A DNA stretch of 64,000 bases from Numida meleagris. Lineage: Eukaryota; Chordata; Aves; Galliformes; Numididae. The notes under the pieces are model-generated. The model searched no databases, had not been told where the DNA came from, and saw only the letters and a list, made by a program, of their open reading frames with translations. The position numbers and the translations under genes were made by a program. Positions 1 to 12,665 of this stretch are shown piece after piece (the first letter of the stretch is position 1; every line of letters begins with the position of its first letter). Where the stretch lies: NCBI RefSeq assembly GCF_002078875.1, contig NC_034409.1, positions 59,845,244 through 59,909,243 on the forward strand, written 5' to 3'.

Positions 1-1379
1 AGTAACATAACATCTGAAAGGACTTCAGGCATAAGCAGGATAAGAAAAACTCATGTACAACCAACAGTGTAAGTTCTCACAGAAATAACCATTCCCTTCC
101 CCCCACACTTTTGGTAGGCACTACGACTTGGAAAGCCTCTTGTAGGTTAAAAATTGATCACTGTCAACTGTGTTGCAATAGCGACTTATTAACCACAATG
201 GTAACTTTTCTCCTGGACTCCAATGCACTGACATTTAAAGTGCATGAAAGCAGAGGGCAGAATTAGGACCAACACAGTTTTAATTAAAAGCTTCTAGCAG
301 TATTCTCCCCTGTACCAAATGAAAATGGCAGTCCTGGCAAGAGGGATGCAGCGTAAGAGCTTTATTTGAAAAGGGAAAGTCCCTACAGGACAAAAAATAT
401 CTGCCAGCATAACTCTTTATCTATTTGGCATACAACTGGACTCTAAGGAATGAATTTTAGTGCCCCTTATGACAATGATTTAAACTGCAAACAAACGTTC
501 ATCATGCATTTCTTATGAAAAAAAAAATTAATATTCCTTCTCCTAGAGGACAGCAAAAATGTCTTTTAGAGGACACAAAAGCCTTACAAGCATATACTTC
601 CAATTTATTTTTCTTTACGTGACATCCTCCCAGCAAAACAGTCACAATATCTGCAGGGCATCCTGAAAACTCGTATAAAGTCTCTGTACAATTAAGCTAC
701 TCCAAAATGTTTGGTCAGTTTGTGAGCTAGAAGCAGGGGCAGAGGGTGGAAGTGAAGAGTGAAAAAACTGATACTGCATTCTGCCTACCTTACACTGCTT
801 CCTCTGAACAAACTGCATGAAACACCCCAAATACCTATTGTATCGCTGGCTCTGTTTGAACATTACCCCCCATCTCACCATTCAGTACAGTATGAAAAAC
901 AAAGCGCTTATTGCATACGTATATATATATATATATATCACTCAGACAAAAAGCAATCAACGTGAAAAGGCATGTAAATCAAACAGATTTGGCAGCGAAC
1001 AGCATTTCATAAAGACAAGAGATATGAATTGCTCCATTTGTGTCAGTTTGGCCAGCGATTGTTCTGACTTACTGCTTTAATGACCCCAAATTAAACTGCT
1101 TGAACTGAAAGAGAAATCTTTAAAACACAACCGCTCCTCCTCCCCGCTGCACTCCTAACAATAAGCATTATTGCCATGGTGCTACCGGCTTCAAATCATA
1201 AATACATTGCCCCATTAAAAATCACCTGCACACGTTACGAATTCAGCACTGACCTTGCAAAAAGCCACGTTTACTCCTCTTGGCTAGAAAACATTAACAG
1301 TTTTGGTAAAATCCTTTTATGTGCTGCTTCAGCTCGCTCATTCAAGCCTTCCATTACCACACTCCATTGCAGATAATTG
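1..1379. other. AT-rich non-coding stretch
   Basis: Only short ORFs without recognisable protein similarity are seen here. The stretch holds a perfect (TA) microsatellite at 921-938 and several A or T runs. A possible minus-strand splice donor (AAG followed by GTAGGC) lies near 785-795, but no convincing exon goes with it. I see no repeat family that I can name. Confidence 0.5.
921..938. repeat. (AT)n microsatellite
   Basis: Nine uninterrupted AT dinucleotides follow a short ACGT. This is a simple sequence repeat and likely polymorphic. Confidence 0.9.
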
Positions 1380-1640
1380 CAGCCAGCACACGCTCCCCTG
1401 CTCGTGCCGGTTCCCAACCCAGCATGGATAATCACATTCCAGCGGGGAGCGAACAGATGGCAGCCTCCATGGTAACCAGTCCTCCCCAGCTAGTGGGAGC
1501 ACTGGGAGACTACTGGAGACTGGGCAACAAGCGCTCTTTGTGCTCCAGCCTTGCAAATCCCTCCCGAAGGGAGAGTCGGCTGCGGGCGCGCACTGGGCAT
1601 GCCTAGCAGGTGCCGTGCCTTCGCCAGCAGGCTGGGAGCA
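1380..1640. promoter_or_regulatory. Small GC-rich, CpG-containing patch with X-box-like site
   Basis: By eye, about ten CpG dinucleotides are packed into some 250 bases, against a background where CpG is rare. The GCGGGCGCGC segment is at about 1580-1590. At 1463-1476 the sequence GCCTCCATGGTAAC fits the RFX X-box pattern RYYNYY-AT-RRNRAC at every specified position. This could be a small promoter or enhancer, for example an alternative start. No first exon with a convincing coding frame is visible, so the call rests on composition and one motif. Confidence 0.3.
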
Positions 1641-1814
1641 CCTTTAACAACAAAGCTTTCCACCAGGTTTAACCTTGACACTGCCTCTACCTGTGTCTCC
1701 ATGGGGAAAAGAGATGCAACGCATACGCTAAGATGGAAGTAGAGATAGCAAGAATTTTCTTGTATTTTTAAAGCAAAGAAGGGTTCAGAGAAATAAGCTT
1801 AGAGCAGTTTCCCA

Positions 1815-1824
1815 CCCCCCCCCC
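1815..1824. repeat. Poly-C tract
   Basis: Ten C in a row, preceded by CCCA. Homopolymer run. Confidence 0.8.
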
Positions 1825-4800
1825 GGCAAAATTATTTTCTGAAGGAAGGCTTATTTTCCCTGAATGAGGTTCAGTTCAGCACTAATGGAACCTGTACCGC
1901 CCATTCTCCATCTCCTGGACCCTGCAATTGTTCTCCTAGAGCATCCCATTATTTTCTCCCAGACCAGGTTTTATTCACCAGGAAAGGACTAATTCCTTGC
2001 TTTTGGTCTCAGCCCCTTTGAGGCTTATCTGCTCTTGCATCTGCTGCTGATTCAGCAGGCAGAAGCTGCTGTTTCTCTGCTGTACAGCTAGGCTGCTGGT
2101 GGGGGTGTGGCTGGAAAACCTTTTGGATTTTTGGCATCAAAACCAGACCTGAAACCACAGCTCTCATTGGACTAGGCCCTGCAACACTACCACCTCCAGC
2201 ACTGGTGTGTACCAGCTCAGCACAGCCAGATTCCCACCGACCTCAGCTGGGGATTAGAAGGGAGTGAGTTCTAAAGAGCAACCAGTAACAGTCTTGTCTG
2301 GAAAACAAAAAGAGCTAGGAAAGAATATATAAAGTCTTTGTAAGACGATGAGTTGCACAGGACCACATCCTAGCACATTTAAGGTCCTAACCACAGGATG
2401 TGAAGTACACAACACAGTAGTTCATGGACTAAATGTGCTGACGCACTCAACTTTTGTTTCCCTCACTCTCAAAACCATGCAATGCATATGACTAACAGTG
2501 TGTCAGAAATCTGTGGGTAACTTTATTTAAAGTTGAGCCAAATTTGGACTTCGAAGTCCAACATGCTAACTCAGGTCTGGTGAATTGCTTTTTTGAGGTT
2601 TCCTGCCTCCTTCACCTCTCATCCCCTTGTAGCTGGACCTGCAGGGCAGCATTGGTTCCTATAGAAGGATCCTACAGAAGGATGCAAAACTCTGCACTGG
2701 AGCCCATCATGACAAAAAAGCTCATCTGTTCCCTCAGGTGACCCCAGGCAAAGGTCAGTGATTTTCTTCCCCTCTTAAGTTTTCAGTTTCCCTCAACCTC
2801 ACTGCACAAGGAAGTCAGATTTGTTTCCCAGCAAGTGCAGCTCAGTCTTTCTCACACATTGCTATTAAATCGCTAGCACATCAGCACTGGAAGCCCCTCC
2901 AGTGACTGCTACCAGTGCATGTGGGTGAGATGCTGTGTCCGTGAGCTGTGTGAGACTGTCCCCACCACGAAGCACTCAGCAACCGAGCAGGACACGGCCT
3001 GAGGAAGGGACCTGCACTGCTTACACAAAGCAGGATCTCAAGCATCGGTGGCGGGCGTGGAGGAAAACACAGCTCTGCTGGCTCCCACCCCAGGGCTATT
3101 GGATCACTCTGCCTCGCACCGTTCATCTTCATCCAAGTGCTCAGTGAGGAGCACCGTCCCCTCCTCCTCCTGGCATGACAGTGCACACTCAGGGCTGTGT
3201 ATGTCATTTTTCATTTAGTCTCACGTTGTCAAATGAGGAAGAAAATCCTCTCAACACAGTTTCTGCCTCTAAATCAGCCATTTTAACATCCCCAAAAGTT
3301 TCTTAAACAGCCACAGGTACCAAACTTACTCATTCACCAGCACAAGGGTAAAATAATGTAAGGAAGGAAGCCAATTTCCTATTTAATTTGCCAAATGTTA
3401 ATAATAAAAACTTTTCTGTGTTTAAGCATTATGGAGCGCATTGATAATATTCCTTGCTTTCTCTCTTAGAAGTAAAGAAAACAGCTCAAAAAAATGAGCT
3501 TAATATACTTGTAGATTTTATGCATTTATGCATTTCTGGAAAAAAAAAATGCAGCCATTACAATTGCTGGCAAACAGACTGACTTCAAAATTAAAGGGAT
3601 TCCAGATCAGTTTTAGTCTTTTTTCCTCTGTAAGAGACCTCCTACAAAGTAACTTTCTAGATTTAGGTTAATTCTAAAAGAACTCACTGAAATATTGTAA
3701 CCAACTTTAACATCAGAAGACCCCTTCCAGCCAGTGACAAAAACTCTCAAACTGTAACTCTACAAGTGCAAGTTGTACCCACCTTATGACAATAAAGGGC
3801 AACGACAGTCAGGATCCATTTAAGAATGAAAGAAATTAAGAAAGTTAAGTCTGATTTTACACAGCTTTATCAAACTACATGCAGCACCCATGACACAAAG
3901 GGGTGACAGGATACACTACAAGTTTTGGCAAAAACAACAAGTAAGTTATGTGGAGCAACATTTAAAAAGCATCCTCTGCATATTTGACAAATATTTAATT
4001 TGAACTGCTTGAAAACAAGAGAGGAAAACAGCATACCCAAAATCCTTGTAAGAGGAGATGGAGGAGAGAAAGGCAACTTAGCTGTCTCCTCTATTCTTTG
4101 GCCCAATATGAGCCGGAGAGGTATTTAGGAATAAACTGGTGTTAGACAGAATCTAGCAATGAAAAATAAGCAACATGTTGACATTCAGTGTCCTAAATTG
4201 GTTCCACTGAAGGGAATCCCAAAAAGAGAGCCTCTTTCATAATGATGATACCGTATACTTCAAATTTTCCCAGTCCTAGTTGCTACCTGATAGACAAAAG
4301 CTTTGGTATTTTACTGAAGTTGACAGAGTGAAACTGGATTTTAGAAGCATATGTTACTTAAATTGGATTTTTTTTTTATGACTGCCAAAAATCTATGATG
4401 CTAAAACCAGTCACCTGAGTTTAGAATAATGTATACTATTAATCTGAGAAAAATATAAACAGAAGGTAGTCTCCATCCTCTGCGCAAGATTTAAAGGCTT
4501 TATTAACAAAGCCAACTATTGCATCTAGGTAACCAATGACAGGCCTCACATGTATGTGGTTTTGAACTTTAGCCCATCTCTCATACCTACTCTCAGAGAT
4601 TTACTGAAATCACTCCGTAATTCTGGCAGTTGTATCAAACATAAGTTAGTGCCAGAGATAAACCACTACAACAGACCATTGATCTGCTCTATTACAGTAT
4701 CACTTGTTTCTGGAAAAAAAAACATTTTTAACTCCTCAAGATGAGCTTATTTTTGTAATTAAAGTTCTAGACAGGGGAATTCAAATGTACAAGTCATGAA

Positions 4801-6556
4801 TGTTTGTACTGTCAGAGAAAAAAAAAAGAAGGGAAAAAATCAATTATTTGCAGCAGAATGGGACATATGACTTTAAAAAGCATAAGGATACTTTAAATTC
4901 TCATGCCTGTTTCAAAAGGAGAGTAATATCTCTAGCAAAAGATGTAATTAAGACAGCCTGCTATATTACCACTATGAGTAACAGCTTCAACATAATGTGT
5001 ATGTATTTATTTTATGTTGACAGCATTTGCTATTGAGGAAGTTCAATTTAAGAGAAACAGGCTGTCTAATTTTTTAAGAGTAAGCAACTGTAAGGGCTGA
5101 CACAAATTTTCCTCTTATTTATCTACAATATAAAAATTTCCAAGATTCAACATTTTTTGAGATCACCATAGAAGGGGTAAGGCTTCCACACCAGTCCTTT
5201 TAGATCCCAATACTACAGAAAAAGTCTTCCAGTCCTATCTCAATTGGCCATTTTCTCAAGTTGTAATTGCTGTATTTTGCAGCAAAACAGCAATGAAATA
5301 AGCTCTGCTGACAGCAAGTACTTCATCAGCAGCACTTCCACAGATATAAAGCAAATGGAGACCTCACATTTGGGTGGGCTGTGCTCCCCTTACTTCCCAA
5401 ATATTTTCAGACCCAATGGTTTTCAGTTAGCATGTAGTTCCTCAAAGCCACATGAGCAGGAAGACTACTGAGTTTCTTCTTCTCCTACACTGTGCCCCAC
5501 AGGGTCAGAAATATGCAAGCTGGATGTGGGAGAAAAGGAAGTAACGGTTTTTTCATTGTTCTTAAGGCCACTGTTTGATTAAGTGATGTTAACGTTTTGA
5601 GTAATAAATCTTTCCGTTTCAAAATCTTACTGCTTATAAAAGTAGGATTCACGATAGGAAGACAGGCTATCTCCTTCTCACCAGTTCAATGACATGGACT
5701 GCCCCCAGTCTCTGCAGCAAATCATTCTTCCAAAGGTTACAACAACTGTTTATGTGGATATTTATTTTTGGCAGCTCTTGTTAAAGGACACCAAAGAAAC
5801 ATGGTCAGAGCTCATGCTAGGCTCTTAGTGACCCACAAGCATTTGGCGTACAAGTCTGAAAGTTATCCTTCTTTCACAGGCCTCTTCCAGAACAACTTTC
5901 AAGTTATGAAATTAAATTCCTTACAGAAGGAGAAATGTCAACATTTCAATGTCTCGAAGAGACCTTAGAGCAGCACAGGCCCAATAAACTGAAACACTCA
6001 TTCCATAATCTGCAATTACTTTAGTTTCCAAGTACTTTATGGCAACTTTCCCATTGAGCTGTATCAGTGGTATCTTCAAGTTAGTCACGCCTGTATGGAA
6101 GGGCACTGTTTTTTTTTTTCTTTAAAGTCAACCGCAGATCATATCTACAGAGTTAGCCAAAGCACAACGATTAATATACCACTAAGGTATTGCGGAGAAC
6201 AGATTATGTAAAACGTAACTCCAAAAAATACCACCACTTCAAAGACCCATGATCAGAATTCCTTTTTCCTGAAAACTGCTGAGCACAAAGAAACAATTAC
6301 ATTAATAAAATATGTTTTGTAAAAAACTGAATTATTTTATATCAACAGTAGAAAGTACCACAAGGGAGAATTTTTAAGGAGACTGCAGGGGGTACAGCAG
6401 CTCAGGCCTAGCACATACAGATCATGGGACAGCTTATATTAGTGGTACCCGGAAGCAAGAGGTCTGAAGCTGTTTTTGCAAGATGTGCATGGGCAGAGAG
6501 AAATGGGACAGCCAACATCAAGGGATTTATATTGCAACAGCAGAATGAACTGTGAC

Positions 6557-6597
6557 ACCAACACACACATACGTACACACACACACACACACACACA
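6557..6597. repeat. (CA)n microsatellite
   Basis: Interrupted CA repeat: ACACACAC, a short ATACGT interruption, then about eleven uninterrupted CA units. The low-complexity reading frames here (histidine/threonine on plus, cysteine/valine on minus) are artefacts of the repeat. Confidence 0.9.
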
Positions 6598-8084
6598 AGA
6601 GGAATGACAAGAGCTGGATTTTTGCTGAAAACTTAGTTTATCAAGGTAGAACAATTCAATTCAGAGTCTGGAAATGTCCAACAATAGGGCACAGCAACCG
6701 CCAGACATACCTGATTATTTCTGCAATTGCACAGAGCGTTTCCATGGAAAAGCAGCAGCCTTTTGGTTTGACACATTCAGCGTCTGACAGCTGAGCCAGC
6801 CAAAGCTCAGACATGCAAAGTTCCAAGAGAGATCACAGGCAACCCTTTGGACAGAGTTCTGAGCAACACAGGAGTAAAAGCTGCTCTAGGGGACTGACTG
6901 ACCCCAGGGACTCTGCCCCATGCTCTTTATTTACCAGCTAAGATCCCACTGAAAGTAGAACAGACATCCGAGTAGCACATGGGTGGGAACTATGGCCATG
7001 GGGCTTTCCTCTCTCCTCAGGGTTTACTGAAGACTTTCTGAGAGGCTCAGACTGGAAACAGAGGACTGCTGGGCTACTGCGTCTTGGAAAAGCCCAGCCA
7101 AAATACATTCTCATTCTTTAAAAAATTAAATTTGGGAAGAAAAAATACTGTTATAACTCCAGAACTTCATAGAGGTAATCTGAGGTACAGCTGGAGTAGT
7201 GGTAGTTGAGCTGCACTAAATATTTCTTCAGTACATTGTACTTTAGCCCGTTACAGGTGGCTAACGTATTAGTGGCAAGGAATCCTGAAAACAATCTTAA
7301 AATGAATTCAGCAGACACTGATTCAATTTAAATCCCTCTCCAAACTCATCAGGCACAGCTCTGACACTGTCTTCTAAGATTTAGAAACACCTGCGTTAGA
7401 TCCAACGCAAACACTTCCCTGAGCAATCCACACCAGGTCTCTGACAAAGCAGCAGATTAGTTATACAAAACATCTTCTTTTCCCTTCACCTGAAGCTTCT
7501 CCAGTGGTACGTGATCAGACAGGAGCAGAGTAGGCCCCATCCCTGCCCGCAGGCATTGGCTCCACTGCCAGCAGAAGGAAAAGCAGCAGTACAAGATTTA
7601 CTGCTATCTGCCACGGACACCCAGCAAATGCCAACCATTCCACCTACATCCCATACCACTTTACACAAGCGAGTTAGCTATTTTTAAACAGTCCCACTTT
7701 ACAGTACCTCTTAGGCTGGCAGCAGCCACGTCTTACACTGGAGTCACTCAAAATATTTCTGTGGTTTTATTATATATCCATGTAAATAGCTGAAAGCTCG
7801 ACATGCTGTCTGTCCCTTCACAAAAGGATGGGCAGCAAACTCACAGCTGCAAAATAAGTGCAGGTTTTGGCAGAGATTACATAGACAAGCCTGATGAATA
7901 CTGGGAGTCTGATCACCACTGGGGTTTCCAGGTGAACCCATAAGAGATACAAACCTTTAGAGGCATACAGCAAGAAAACATAGGTCATCTTTTTTTCAGA
8001 TTATTTTCAATATGAGTAATAGGTTTACAATATCCTACTATTGTACAGTACTATCTCACAGCAAGGATATACAGAGGTTTGTAT

Positions 8085-8205
8085 TTTTACTATTAATATT
8101 ATTAATAATATTATATTTTATTAATATTATTATATTAATATAATAATTATATTCTATTAATATTATTAATAATATTAGTAATACAGTATTGTTAATTATT
8201 AATAT
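8085..8205. repeat. TTA/TAA-rich low-complexity tract
   Basis: About 120 bases made almost only of A and T, with TATTAATATTATTAATAATA-type units repeated on both strands. The arrangement is self-complementary, so long hairpins could form. The isoleucine/asparagine-rich frame on the minus strand is an artefact. Confidence 0.85.
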
Positions 8206-8262
8206 ACAGTACAACAAAGATGGAGCCACAGTTTTCAAGGATTTTATTCTTTTGCTAAAATG

Positions 8263-8280
8263 TGGGGGGGTAGGGGGGGA
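8263..8280. repeat. Paired G runs
   Basis: Two runs of seven to eight G separated by TA. Two G runs alone do not make a full four-tract quadruplex motif. Confidence 0.7.
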
Positions 8281-11200
8281 AAGGATATTGACACTAACAT
8301 CTTGAAAAATCTAGAATTTTTACCATTTGTCATTAACTGCAGAATTACTCAGTACACATAAGGATCTGGGAAAAAAACTGAACAACATCCATCAAGATGT
8401 ATTTGTAATGAAAGACTCCAAAATTCAAACCACCTATACATTCTGAGAAATAAAGTGACTGATATGGACACATACAGAGCAGAACTAAAACTGACCTTGC
8501 TCACTAGAAACGTTTTTGAAAACAGAAGTTTTTAGTTCAAAGTTTTTACTGTCTTTGCTATAAACACTGATGAGTTTGTAGAGACAAAAGACCATGCGGT
8601 ACAGACAGGGATGAATATCTAACAGCATTTCTATGTCCCTCAAACAATACAACACAGTGTAGATGCAGTGCATGTATTTTTATATGTATGCATAGATAGA
8701 TATTTATATATACTATACACTACAGTAAAATACTCTTCATCCAGCCGGTCTATATTTACATTTTAAATTGATAGAACATAGGCTCACCAGTAGATTAATT
8801 TTGCTGTCAAGAGAAGAGCCTATTTGGTGATGCTCTGCTTGCTAATGTTGTGGGTGGGCTGCAGGAGCATGCACTTCCCGCTCCCATCCATAGCCTAACA
8901 ACTATTCTCAAACTGCATGCAACAGAAAAATAGGAAGGAGAAACCATAAAAGTGTCAGAAATTGGGCTCAAATTTAACCAGAAACCCATCATGTGCTGAG
9001 AGGAAGGTCACAAGATTCTACTTCTCATTGCTGTGATAGCTGCCTTTGATCAGTGCACTCGTGTTCTGCTTCCACTGCTGCTCATCCATGCAATGAGAGT
9101 TCAATTCAGTGCAACTGCCCCAGTTTTCAAAGCTTTCAGATGCTGATAGATGACTTTACCTTCCTCAGTGACAGCAAGAAACAAGCATTCTTGTTGATAT
9201 TAGCAGAAAAAAAAATGTCTAGACTACAGATTGCACTCCTACATAGAGAAGCTTAAACACAGACCAATAAAGACTTTATTTAACTCCTGCTGTATTCCAA
9301 TTCTGTAAAAGACATCCATATTATTTCAGGACAAGATGAGAAAACCATATATACCTTTATTTTCAAATATTTCAGACTCTCCCACATGTAATTAATTAAT
9401 TTACTTCAAAAACAATGAGATATTAAAAAAAAAGGAGAAAAACAGGCATAAAGAGAGGTCTACTTACAGCTACCCATGCCTTACATTGGTATATAATTAC
9501 TGTGAGCAGGACTCCTTACATTCCAATGTTTTCATGCAAGTAACTACCAGTCTAGGAGGCAGTCTTTAAACTGGTCATAAAACAAGCATTATCAACTCAT
9601 TGTATTAAAAAAAAAAAAACGGAAGTTCTGAATTTCATAACTCACTGATATATTTCAGGAAATACGCAACAAGGAATGTTTCAACACATACTAACAGCAG
9701 ATTGTGTGAGCGGGCACTTAAGTCAGAGCAAATGTTTCTTTAAAAAGAAATAAAATTCTTATGGGTTAAGATTTACTTGACTCAGTGTCACCAATAAGGG
9801 CAATGCTATAGCTATGTTTTACGCCAGATTATATAAGCTGCAATCTAATTACATTTGAGTTGCTTTTAAGAGCCCTCATTTCTTAGGAAAACGATGGGCA
9901 ACACAGGGAGTGAAGAATGACTCACTCAATGTGAAAAGGAATTCTGTGTTTTAGTTTGTGAAGAACTAGAAACACCTCAATAAATAGAAAAAGAGTTTCT
10001 GCAAGTTGCTTCCACTTCTAGTCTCACTACTCTTTTCGTAGTGTTAAAATGCCTCAGAGTAAGTTAATATCTTTAAATACCAGAAAACTCAAGCATAAAA
10101 ATCTTAAAATTTGCATTTGGTGTTTTTTCATTTGGGTTTCTTATCTGTGTGATATTTGTACTGAGCCAGCTTCACCAGAAAGCCCAAGCTCTCTACTGCT
10201 ACATGTTCAAGCCATGCAAAATTCAGCACAGAAATACATTAGCAGTGACTGTCAGAACCTTCTGGCTCTTTTCTGTGTTGACTGTTACACTAGCAAAGTT
10301 GTACTAGACAATTTTCAACCAGAATAAAAGACGTGACATTTTCCATTGTGCCACAGTATGAATCCTCATGAAAAATCCTATAGAATTAGACAGATGATGC
10401 CAGCAGTTCTCTTTATAAAGTGCTCTAGACAGCCATATACTCACCTGTCACACCATCTGCTAGATACACTTTCTTTAGAAGTCCATTAAATACTCAACAG
10501 TGCCTTTCAGGTGCATTACATACAGCAAGAAAAGTCTATTTCAACAAATTTCAAAATAAATGAGGTATAAACTATGTCATCCAAACTACTGTGTGCAACT
10601 AACTGCTTCTTTCAGACAGTCTTCCTTTGAAGTTGTAACGGGTGAATCTTTCTATAAGCACAACTCACAGGCATCAGCTGTAGTAAAGAATTATTTGAAA
10701 AACAGTAGTATCATCATTTCTCAACATATTAGAATTTCCAGCTCCTGGGAGGAGGAGAATAACCACAGCAAATTGCATGTCCCACATGAAACCGTTTCTC
10801 AGCTCTCATGCTGGGGTAAGATTTAAACAAGATTTAAATCATAAAAAGATGACAAAATGCAGTAGATGCAAAACTAAAACTTCATTTTTTGAGAAACTAC
10901 TTAAGGCTTGTTTGACTTTCACAACAGTGAGATACGATCATATGGCAAAGGAGAAAACCAAATAGTTAAACACTTACAAAGGCAAAAGGAATTGCTCCGT
11001 ACACAGTAAGGGTCCTCACAAAGAAGTGCACTCCAGGTAAGGCTGAAGTAGGAAGATGCTAGTAACATCCACTGGAGTACCTCCACCTCAAATAGATTTT
11101 GGAAACCAGGAAGCACTATCAGCTAAAACAAAATGCTGAGCATGTGCCTACTGCACCATTGCTCTATGAAGTGCAAAAAATTTAGATTTCAGAAAACTGT

Positions 11201-11618
11201 CATTTAATGATCAGCAAGGAAGACAGCTATGGAAATACACGAATGGACGAAATCTTAGGAGACTATGCAGCCCAGTGCTCAGCCCTGGAGCACACTCAGT
11301 ATGCCTAGTTCATCCTGGGAAGATGGTTATAACAACACTACATCATCACGTGCATGCACTAAACCTACCCCAGCCTAACAGAAGACGAAGAATAGCACAG
11401 CATTGCCAGTCAGGGAATTTGTGAATGGTTTCACTAAGAAAGCCATCTGACGCTACTAACAAATCAAACATTTTCCCCTACTACTACCAGGGCTGAAATT
11501 CTCAGTATTCCCAGAGAAAATGGAGTTTAAACATCTGTAACACTGTCCAATGTCTTATCAGAAATCCTCCTCACCTTCAAGTGTTGTAGCTAGTATTTAA
11601 AAGTTCTGTATGAATTAC

Positions 11619-11692
11619 AACATGAGTGTCCAACTTTTTGGCTTGCCTGGGCCACACTGAGTAAAGAGGAATTGTCTTGGACCATGCAGATA
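11619..11692 (+). mobile_element. hAT-like DNA transposon end fragment
   Basis: The segment with GTGTCCAACTTTTTGGCTTG followed by a GGGCCACACTGAG-type stretch resembles the terminal part of vertebrate hAT-type DNA transposons that start with CAGGGGTGTCCAA. Only about 75 bases are present, and the match stops where the mariner-like fragment begins. The family name is from memory of the motif and is uncertain. Confidence 0.35.
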
Positions 11693-11694
11693 TA

Positions 11695-11810
11695 AGTTGC
11701 TCCAAAAATAATATCTCCTATTTATTTCCATGGAAACGACAACCAATACGAAGAGCACAGTAATGCTATTTGATAAAGCAAATTCTTAGCTACAGAACAC
11801 TATTTACAGG
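11695..11810. mobile_element. Mariner-like (Galluhop-type) fragment
   Basis: This stretch aligns by eye to the left 110 or so bases of the element at 33530-34040. Shared blocks include CTATTTATTTCCATGGAA, AAGAGCACA and CTATTTGATAAAGCAAATTC. The left end follows a TA, the target site of mariner elements. The right end is missing, so this is a solo terminal piece. No transposase frame remains. Confidence 0.7.
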
Positions 11811-12369
11811 TCTTACAAAAGTCTAGTAGAGAGACATGATCAGATTTTCGCATTGAATATCTGATTGAAAGTCTATAAATTCCATTTGAAAACTTGCATG
11901 TAATGTATTTATATCAACTGATAATGGTGTCACAAACAAAAATTGATTATTTTTTCAGCACTCTTGCAACCTATTCTCAAACTTCTTTATCAAAACAGAA
12001 AGCACAGTTGCATATTCTTTGCTGTTCAGAGCACTGTTTTCAGCCAGTGTATCAAAATGCATACAGTTATTTGCCATCACTTGAGTCAGCACTGCACAGC
12101 ACTGCCCTCCCCATGCTCTGCTTTCAGTAGGCACAGCATTAATAGCACACTGATGGTTTGGTTGTTGCTGAGCAATGGGTGCATGCCTGGGGTCACTCCA
12201 CAGGGAAGAGCCGCCACCTCTACAGCGTGGCTAAATCATAACCACCTTTTTGGTCACATTATTTCTAGCAATCTCCTGTCACTTTAACGGCAGACATTGA
12301 ATTTTTACACTCTATTTCTTCCTGCAATTTCAGATTATAGAAATAAGTGCTTTCTGAATAAAAATGAAT

Positions 12370-12665
12370 GAATCATAGAATGACCTGGGTTGAAAAGGAC
12401 CTCAAAAGTCATCGAGTTTCAACCCCCCTGCTGAATGCAGGGTTGCCAACCACTAGACCAGGCTGCCCAGAGCCACGTCCAGCCTGGCCTTGAACATCTC
12501 CAGGGATGGGGCATCCACAACCTCCTTGGGCAACCTGTTCCAGTGCGTCACCACCCTCTGAGTGAAAAACTTCCTCCTAATATCTAACCTACGTCTCCCC
12601 TGTCTCAGTTTAAAACCATTCCCCCTTGTCCTATCACTATCCACCCTCGTGAACAAATGAATGAG
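12370..12665 (-). mobile_element. CR1 LINE 3' end (5'-truncated)
   Basis: The plus strand starts with an AATCATAGAATGA-type end, which is the reverse complement of a CR1 3' terminus, so the element is on the minus strand. The reverse reading frame (12453 to about 12700) gives the CR1 reverse-transcriptase C-terminus, with [29 protein letters not shown] and [10 protein letters not shown]. The frame is still fairly intact over this short piece. Severe 5' truncation is usual for CR1. Confidence 0.93.

Larger units (their letters stand above)
1825..11618. other. Unique AT-rich DNA, no supported gene
   Basis: About 9.8 kb with many stop codons in all frames and no CR1 tail or other repeat family that I recognise. 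Only simple repeats stand out: (CA)n at 6557-6597, an AT triplet-rich palindromic tract at 8085-8205 and two G runs at 8263-8280. A strong minus-strand splice donor (ACAG followed by GTGAGT) at about 10443 has no open frame leading into it. Best read as intron or intergenic sequence. Confidence 0.5.

Noticed and set aside
6408..6654. Cysteine/valine-rich minus-strand ORFs
   Set aside because: Produced by the (CA)n microsatellite. Not coding.
10443..10535. Near-perfect minus-strand splice donor (ACAG followed by GTGAGT)
   Set aside because: All three frames leading into it meet stops close by for every plausible acceptor, so no coding exon can be drawn.
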